From: Micavibrio sp. UBA1672
Lineage (GTDB): Bacteria > Pseudomonadota > Alphaproteobacteria > Micavibrionales > Micavibrionaceae
Reading direction: 5' to 3'
DNA length: 10,891 nt
Assembly (NCBI GenBank): GCA_002320665.1
Contig: DCKO01000006.1
Location: forward strand, 1-10,891
Under the pieces are notes generated by a model. That model saw nothing but the letters and a program-made list of their open reading frames with translations, was not told the origin of the DNA and did not search any database. Each line of letters opens with the position of its first letter. The stretch's first letter is position 1. The translations under genes were made by a program, and so were the position numbers. Below are positions 6,545-10,891 of this stretch, piece by piece.

Positions 6545-8047
6545 TCAATCTTGTCCTAAAACCCAACCTTCATGAGGGTTTTCATGTTTTCTATCTTGCA
6601 AATATTTTAATAAACGATATTCACTATACGTCCATTGCCGCCAATCGTCCATATTGTGCTTCAGGTTCTTTGCAATCTGATTTATGACACTAATCGCCTG
6701 CATATCACCTTTTTTCTGTAACTTTTCCAAAGATGGAATTGATGCGCCCCCAATTTGCTCTAGATATCCAAAATCCAGAGAAACTCCCGTTCCCTTCATT
6801 TCCTTTGAATGCAAAACATTATAATGTGCAATATACCCGCCAATATTTATGAAGCTTGTAATATATAGTGTTGCAAGCAAAGTGATAACATTTGCATTGA
6901 TTAGCCATGTATTGGATTTTTGCCAAACGCTGCGCAGAATTATCCAGATTAATCCGGCAGCAACTAGCCCCATCCACATAAATGCTGCAAACCTCAAATA
7001 CGTCAGAGCATATATTTCGACATAAAGAGCTGTGCGGTATATCGACGAAAATACGAGTAAGATATTCTGAGCTACCCATATATAGGTCAACTTTTTGATT
7101 AGTGTTGATTCTGATATTTCCTTATCAGAGCTTTGCGTGATCAAAACAAATAAGGCGGCAAGTAATGCTGTTACAATCAACGGATAAGCGCCATCATGAG
7201 CATACTCGGCATAGGAAAAACCTTCGGGCAAAGCTCTGCCTAACCAGAGATAGTCCATATCCATTATTGTCTGAACTGCAAAGATTAAATTGAAGATCAC
7301 CAGAGATCTGATAATGGCCTCTTTGGTAAAAGCCCATTTGGTAAAACTTTTTTCCTCTTGTTTTTTATATATGGCTTGTTGTTTTTTTCTTTTGCTGCGG
7401 ATTTTAAGGCAAGGCCTGATTACCGAACAAACCAGTCCTGCCATGACAAGCCAAAAAATAACGCGCCACAGTGTAAACCCTCTAAATACCCATCTTGCAT
7501 CAAAATCTTTGAACCAGTTCTGGATAATCGGGTTAGCTTGAGAAAACAAAAACAGGAAGAGACAGGAAAATACAATTGGCAAAAACCAGCCCCTAACAAA
7601 AACCACCGCAGTATTAGGAAGCACATAGCGTCTTTGATATTTCTTTAAGGCATTATTTAACCTTCTAAGCGGATAAAGAAAACCTGCAAAAAACAAGAGG
7701 CAATAAGCCAGCCAGAGTGCTGCATTATTTTTCCAATCATCACGCCTCAATAATGAAAGGCTCATCAAGCCCAAGACCATAAGACAAAGAGACATGGCAC
7801 TGCTTTTTTCTATTAAAATCAAGCACTGACAAATGGTCAGGATAGTTATGATCTGAGCCCAGAGTGACTTTGATATTGCCTGATTATGAAGGAAATAAAA
7901 ACCCACCATTACTATACCAAACAGTCCAGCTGCCCATCCTATTGCCTGTTTATAGAATAGAAAATCGGCTAAAATCAGCAAAGCCATCATTGAGTATATT
8001 TTGGTTTTGGCGGATTTTTGTATTTGGGAGAGAACTTCACTTAGCAT
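6545..8047 (-). CDS. DUF4173 polytopic membrane protein
   Basis: This 500-residue integral membrane protein has roughly ten or more hydrophobic segments between residues 18 and 405. A Lys/Arg-rich loop at about 212-240 is probably cytoplasmic, and the soluble tail (about 410-500) ends in a Trp/Tyr-rich stretch. The motif LPEGFSYAEYAHDGAYPL (273-290) is the hallmark I recognise for DUF4173 (DUF4153-like) proteins. Their function is not established. It starts 12 bases after the VIT/VWA gene with AGAGG 9 bases upstream, and is followed 3 bases later by the response regulator gene, so it belongs to the same operon. By eye the gene is richer in A+T than its neighbours, as is common for membrane proteins. 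A part in membrane handling or sensing of the adjacent exported protein is inference only. Confidence 0.83.
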   Translation of the reverse strand: MLSEVLSQIQKSAKTKIYSMMALLILADFLFYKQAIGWAAGLFGIVMVGFYFLHNQAISKSLWAQIITILTICQCLILIEKSSAMSLCLMVLGLMSLSLLRRDDWKNNAALWLAYCLLFFAGFLYPLRRLNNALKKYQRRYVLPNTAVVFVRGWFLPIVFSCLFLFLFSQANPIIQNWFKDFDARWVFRGFTLWRVIFWLVMAGLVCSVIRPCLKIRSKRKKQQAIYKKQEEKSFTKWAFTKEAIIRSLVIFNLIFAVQTIMDMDYLWLGRALPEGFSYAEYAHDGAYPLIVTALLAALFVLITQSSDKEISESTLIKKLTYIWVAQNILLVFSSIYRTALYVEIYALTYLRFAAFMWMGLVAAGLIWIILRSVWQKSNTWLINANVITLLATLYITSFINIGGYIAHYNVLHSKEMKGTGVSLDFGYLEQIGGASIPSLEKLQKKGDMQAISVINQIAKNLKHNMDDWRQWTYSEYRLLKYLQDRKHENPHEGWVLGQD

Positions 8048-8059
8048 AGCTAAAAACCT

Positions 8060-10192
8060 CTACTTAGCCGTTAAACAAACTCGGCGCGCCTTATTATCAT
8101 TAGCGGCTTTCTTACGACGGCGGCGCAGAGCGGCAAAGGCGCTTGCCCCCAAAATTACAAGGCCGCCAGTTGTTGCCGGCTCGGGTACAGACCCACCGGA
8201 AAAATTATTGGCATAAGCGAGTTTGCTGACGCCCTTGACCATCGGCAAAGCGACACCTTTTTCTTCTGTTTTATCCGGCGCCTTATTGACGATTTTTTCG
8301 GATACCGCGACAAAGGATGTCCATTTTGTGATTAAAGAGAAATCAAGGCCCAGCTTGACCACTTTTTCTTTTAGCGCATCATCACTTTCGTCGAATGTAC
8401 GGACATAATCCGGTGTATTGATCTGGCGCATATAATCAGCGATACGGCTGCGTGCCCAGATCAGTGGAATGGCATCTCTGCTCTTTTTATTCGAAGATTC
8501 TAGTGAGACTTGCAGTGGCAGCGATGCTTTTTGCCCTTTGACAAGTCCGTTAATACGGATGTCATGTGATCCTCTTCCCTCATAGTGACCCTGAATACGT
8601 ATAGAATCTCCGGCGAAGAGATCAGGAATAATATCCGGTGTTACATCGTGAACTGTTAAATTACCCCAATCAATTTCAATATCAGTCAATACAGGTGCAT
8701 TAAGTTTTTGGGCCAAAGAGATGGCAACCTCATTCACATCTTCGGTGGGATCAATGAATCTGGCAAAGCCACGCCCGCGTCTTCCCATCTCGGAGAGCAG
8801 AAAACGGTTAACCGATGAGCCAACACCAAAGGCATATATACGCGCATCTCCAATAATGCCTGATATTTGTTGTAACACACTGGATTCATTTCCAATATAT
8901 CCATCCGTTAAAAACACTACAATGCGCATTGTATTTATTTCTTCAGGTGCAGAAAAGGCTTGACTGACCGCCAAGGGGATATTTGTTCCGCCGCTTGCAT
9001 ATAATCCTTCGACATAAGACAGGCCATCATCCAGATTTTGCTTTGTGGCCCGAACAGGGTTTGCCGAATATTCACTGGCTGTATCACCGAATTGTATGAT
9101 CCTGAAGTAATCATCTGCTCTTAAATTCTGGAGTGCGTGACGCATAAATGCTTTGCTTGCATCTATCGGCGGACCATTCATAGAACCGGAAGTATCCAGC
9201 ACAAACACCATTTCGCGAGACGTGATCGAAGCATCATCCGGCATAGATGGCGGTTCAATCATCAGGCTGAAATAATTTTGCCCTTGTTTTTGTGCGGTTA
9301 AAAATCCGGCTTGGGTATATTCTCCGCCCAGTGTATAGCGCAGGACAAAATCTGCATTATCAATGACGCGCCCTTCAGAAAGGCTTATGGCTTTGTTTGT
9401 CTCGCCGCCATTCACTAGAATATCATGGGTCTGGCTATAGACCGTGCCAAGAGGGATATCACTATTGAGCTTCACTTCTATGGCTACACGTTCGGCATCA
9501 ATTGTTTCCGGCAGAGTCAGTCCAGTCACTTCTGGATACTCTACCTTATTTTCAAGTTCCCATGTTCCGAAGCTCCCGCGGCTGGTGCTTCGTTGCTTCC
9601 CATGGGATTTACCCTCATCAATAATATCAGGCGCCTCACCCATGCCAAGGGGATTATAACGCGGCCCGACAACCAAGGGCACAACCAGCTCATAGGCATT
9701 ATCTATTTTTGGAACAACTTGAGAGTATCGGAGCATCACCTTGACCGGCATGCCCGGCATTAGATTAGCTATTTTCTGGGTGAACATGTTAGGGCGGTGC
9801 TGGGTCAGGAGAGAGGCTGCCTTGCCCTCACTTTTTGCTTTTTCAAAGGTGGCTTTAGCCTCTTCCTTGCGCTTGATTTTTGCGCGGATGATTTCATCGC
9901 CTACTTCCATCGTCATCGCATAGACGGCTGCGTCCTTATTCATTGGAAACAGGTAACGCGCATGCATTGGCTCATTGGTAGGATTTTCAAAAAGCTGTAC
10001 GATTTCAACAGTGGCAAGATCACCTTGAATATCGGCCCTCACATCAGTTTTTAGAGCAGGAAAATGGACAAGCTTGCCATTTACTTCGGCTTCGATCGTG
10101 CCGCCCATTTCTTCGGTTATATCGGCATAGCCAATATTTGGACAGGTGAACACCAGAATGCAGCATGCTAATAGACTTTTAAAAGGTTTCAT
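8060..10192 (-). CDS. VIT and VWA domain protein with C-terminal PEP-CTERM anchor
   Basis: This 710-residue exported protein has a signal peptide at about 1-23 (hydrophobic core SLLACCILVFTC, likely cleavage after GYA). A VIT (inter-alpha-trypsin) domain follows at about 28-160, with the family hallmarks ARYLFPMNKDAAVYAM (78-93) and IKRKEEAKATFEKAKSEGK. A VWA domain spans about 326-500 with an intact MIDAS: DTSGSMN (333-339), the GGTN threonine (T403) and LTDGY (D430). The C-terminus carries PEP-CTERM features: VPEPA (669-673), a short hydrophobic helix (675-689) and an Arg/Lys cluster (690-695). A 15-residue tail follows, longer than usual. The overall form matches the 'marine proteobacterial sortase target' type (TIGR03788), but with an exosortase signal. 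The start at 10192 is chosen over 10216 because AAGGAG lies 7 bases upstream and the signal peptide begins directly. It overlaps the previous gene by 14 bases. Confidence 0.92.
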   Translation of the reverse strand: MKPFKSLLACCILVFTCPNIGYADITEEMGGTIEAEVNGKLVHFPALKTDVRADIQGDLATVEIVQLFENPTNEPMHARYLFPMNKDAAVYAMTMEVGDEIIRAKIKRKEEAKATFEKAKSEGKAASLLTQHRPNMFTQKIANLMPGMPVKVMLRYSQVVPKIDNAYELVVPLVVGPRYNPLGMGEAPDIIDEGKSHGKQRSTSRGSFGTWELENKVEYPEVTGLTLPETIDAERVAIEVKLNSDIPLGTVYSQTHDILVNGGETNKAISLSEGRVIDNADFVLRYTLGGEYTQAGFLTAQKQGQNYFSLMIEPPSMPDDASITSREMVFVLDTSGSMNGPPIDASKAFMRHALQNLRADDYFRIIQFGDTASEYSANPVRATKQNLDDGLSYVEGLYASGGTNIPLAVSQAFSAPEEINTMRIVVFLTDGYIGNESSVLQQISGIIGDARIYAFGVGSSVNRFLLSEMGRRGRGFARFIDPTEDVNEVAISLAQKLNAPVLTDIEIDWGNLTVHDVTPDIIPDLFAGDSIRIQGHYEGRGSHDIRINGLVKGQKASLPLQVSLESSNKKSRDAIPLIWARSRIADYMRQINTPDYVRTFDESDDALKEKVVKLGLDFSLITKWTSFVAVSEKIVNKAPDKTEEKGVALPMVKGVSKLAYANNFSGGSVPEPATTGGLVILGASAFAALRRRRKKAANDNKARRVCLTAK

Positions 10193-10891
10193 TATTTGTC
10201 TCCTTGATATTTGCAAGTTTTATTGTTTCATCCGAGGGCGTAATATCGAGCGCCGCCATAAGCGCGTTGTCGAATTGATCGGTTTTATCTTTGGGCATAT
10301 CCCAAGGTGAGATACGCTGGATGGCCGTCCATGTTTGATTTGGCTTTTGCATCCAGCGCCAGATGGCCTCCGATACATTGGTGGTCATGGCACTTTTGTC
10401 GTCGGGCATAAATGTCACAGCAATACGATAGCTTTGACCGCTTTGATCTGTGGCTTTGTATATGGCGCTTGGCATCGTGTCATAGATTGCGCCCTTATAT
10501 TCAACGGTCATACCAAGGCCGCGCAGACATTCATCGGGCGCGTGAAGATGGCGCAATGGCGCAGAACTGCGCACCATCATCAGGCTGTGCTGCCCATAGT
10601 TTGCCTTTTTCGCCGAGCCACCATATTGCGTGAAGTACGCTTGTTCGCGCGCAGATAACGGAATGATACGAGCATACTCATGATCCAGAGATACAGGCAA
10701 AGAAAGCGGGATATCGGCGCGGGCTACATCTATGGCTTTGCGGGGCAAGTTGACAATCAACAAAGAGCAAACCAGACAAAATAGCGCAAAAGAAACAGCG
10801 GAACCCTTTTGATTACGATTCTTGGGGCGGTCCAGCCACCATGCATCATTGCGAATGCTGTAGGGCACTGACCATAAGGCCTGATCGAGTA
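10179..10891 (-). CDS. Exosortase-associated EpsI-like protein or C-terminal part of an exosortase; 5' end beyond window
   Basis: The frame is open from the stop at 10179 to the right edge, about 237 codons, with no ATG. The GTG at 10868 is the only obvious internal start candidate, has no clear ribosome site, and the frame continues upstream of it, so I treat the gene as truncated. Counted from that GTG, one hydrophobic segment (about 25-40, AVSFALFCLVCSLLIVNL) is followed by a periplasmic domain. This contains LSAREQAYFTQYGG, then PLRHLHAPDECLRGLG, which fits the EpsI/DUF3485 pattern of a His-Pro-x-x-Cys-Leu-x-Gly signature. EpsI domains occur fused to the C-terminus of exosortases or encoded beside them. 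The PEP-CTERM target gene overlaps it by 14 bases, so the upstream missing part may well be the exosortase itself (an XrtT-like form is possible). I cannot see the exosortase catalytic Cys/Arg/His residues here. Confidence 0.65.
   Translation of the reverse strand, partial: LDQALWSVPYSIRNDAWWLDRPKNRNQKGSAVSFALFCLVCSLLIVNLPRKAIDVARADIPLSLPVSLDHEYARIIPLSAREQAYFTQYGGSAKKANYGQHSLMMVRSSAPLRHLHAPDECLRGLGMTVEYKGAIYDTMPSAIYKATDQSGQSYRIAVTFMPDDKSAMTTNVSEAIWRWMQKPNQTWTAIQRISPWDMPKDKTDQFDNALMAALDITPSDETIKLANIKETNNETF
10200..10205 (-). promoter_or_regulatory. Ribosome binding site deciding the VIT/VWA start
   Basis: AAGGAG on the minus strand, 7 bases from the ATG at 10192-10190, is the strongest Shine-Dalgarno sequence in this operon. 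It lies inside the end of the upstream EpsI-like gene. It excludes the alternative in-frame ATG at 10216, which would have this site inside the coding sequence and would put eight charged or polar residues before the signal peptide. Confidence 0.75.

Noticed and set aside
9425..9763. Plus-strand open frame of 112 codons
   Set aside because: It is antisense to the VIT/VWA gene and shows no motif or ribosome site.
8060..10192. Classical sortase (LPXTG-like) target
   Set aside because: No LPXTG-type motif is present near the C-terminus. VPEP plus a hydrophobic helix plus arginines is the exosortase-type signal.
10193..10216. Start of the VIT/VWA protein at the ATG at 10216
   Set aside because: The strong AAGGAG lies inside this stretch and points to the ATG at 10192, from which a normal signal peptide begins.

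Overview
The window reads as chromosomal DNA of a Gram-negative proteobacterium, most likely an alphaproteobacterium. The reasons are the periplasmic adaptor of a tripartite efflux pump, a PEP-CTERM (exosortase-type) protein, an EpsI-like domain, a DUF4173 membrane protein and a CreB/CreC-like two-component system. This placement is inferred from protein families and is not proven. The DNA is densely coded: no gap between genes exceeds about 150 bases. I see no tRNA, rRNA, CRISPR array, insertion sequence or phage gene.

Left part (1-1480, minus strand): a TetR-family repressor gene is followed by the 5' part of a gene for an HlyD/AcrA-like periplasmic adaptor, which runs off the left edge. 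A promoter overlapping an inverted repeat lies just upstream of the repressor, so this looks like a self-regulated RND efflux operon. The 147-base gap upstream also holds an 18-base perfect palindrome at 1439-1456. It matches the core of the ParB-binding parS site.

Middle part (1480-4223): a LOG-family nucleotide phosphoribohydrolase gene on the minus strand is divergent from a plus-strand pair. That pair is a LysE/RhtB-type exporter followed 4 bases later by a beta-CASP metallo-beta-lactamase-fold protein (RNA exonuclease-like).

Right part (4269-10891, minus strand): a compact operon. In transcription order it contains (i) the C-terminal part of an exosortase-type/EpsI-like protein, open to the right edge; (ii) a secreted VIT + VWA domain protein ending in a PEP-CTERM anchor signal; (iii) a DUF4173 polytopic membrane protein; (iv) an OmpR/CreB-class response regulator; and (v) a membrane sensor histidine kinase. 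Genes overlap or are 3-12 bases apart. The layout parallels the 'proteobacterial dedicated sortase system', in which a class GN sortase, a VIT/VWA target and a two-component pair are encoded together. Here the target has a PEP-CTERM signal instead of a sortase signal, and the processing gene resembles an exosortase partner. I infer a one-target surface or envelope protein system built on an exosortase, with its own sensor pair and a membrane accessory protein. This is the most interesting content of the window.
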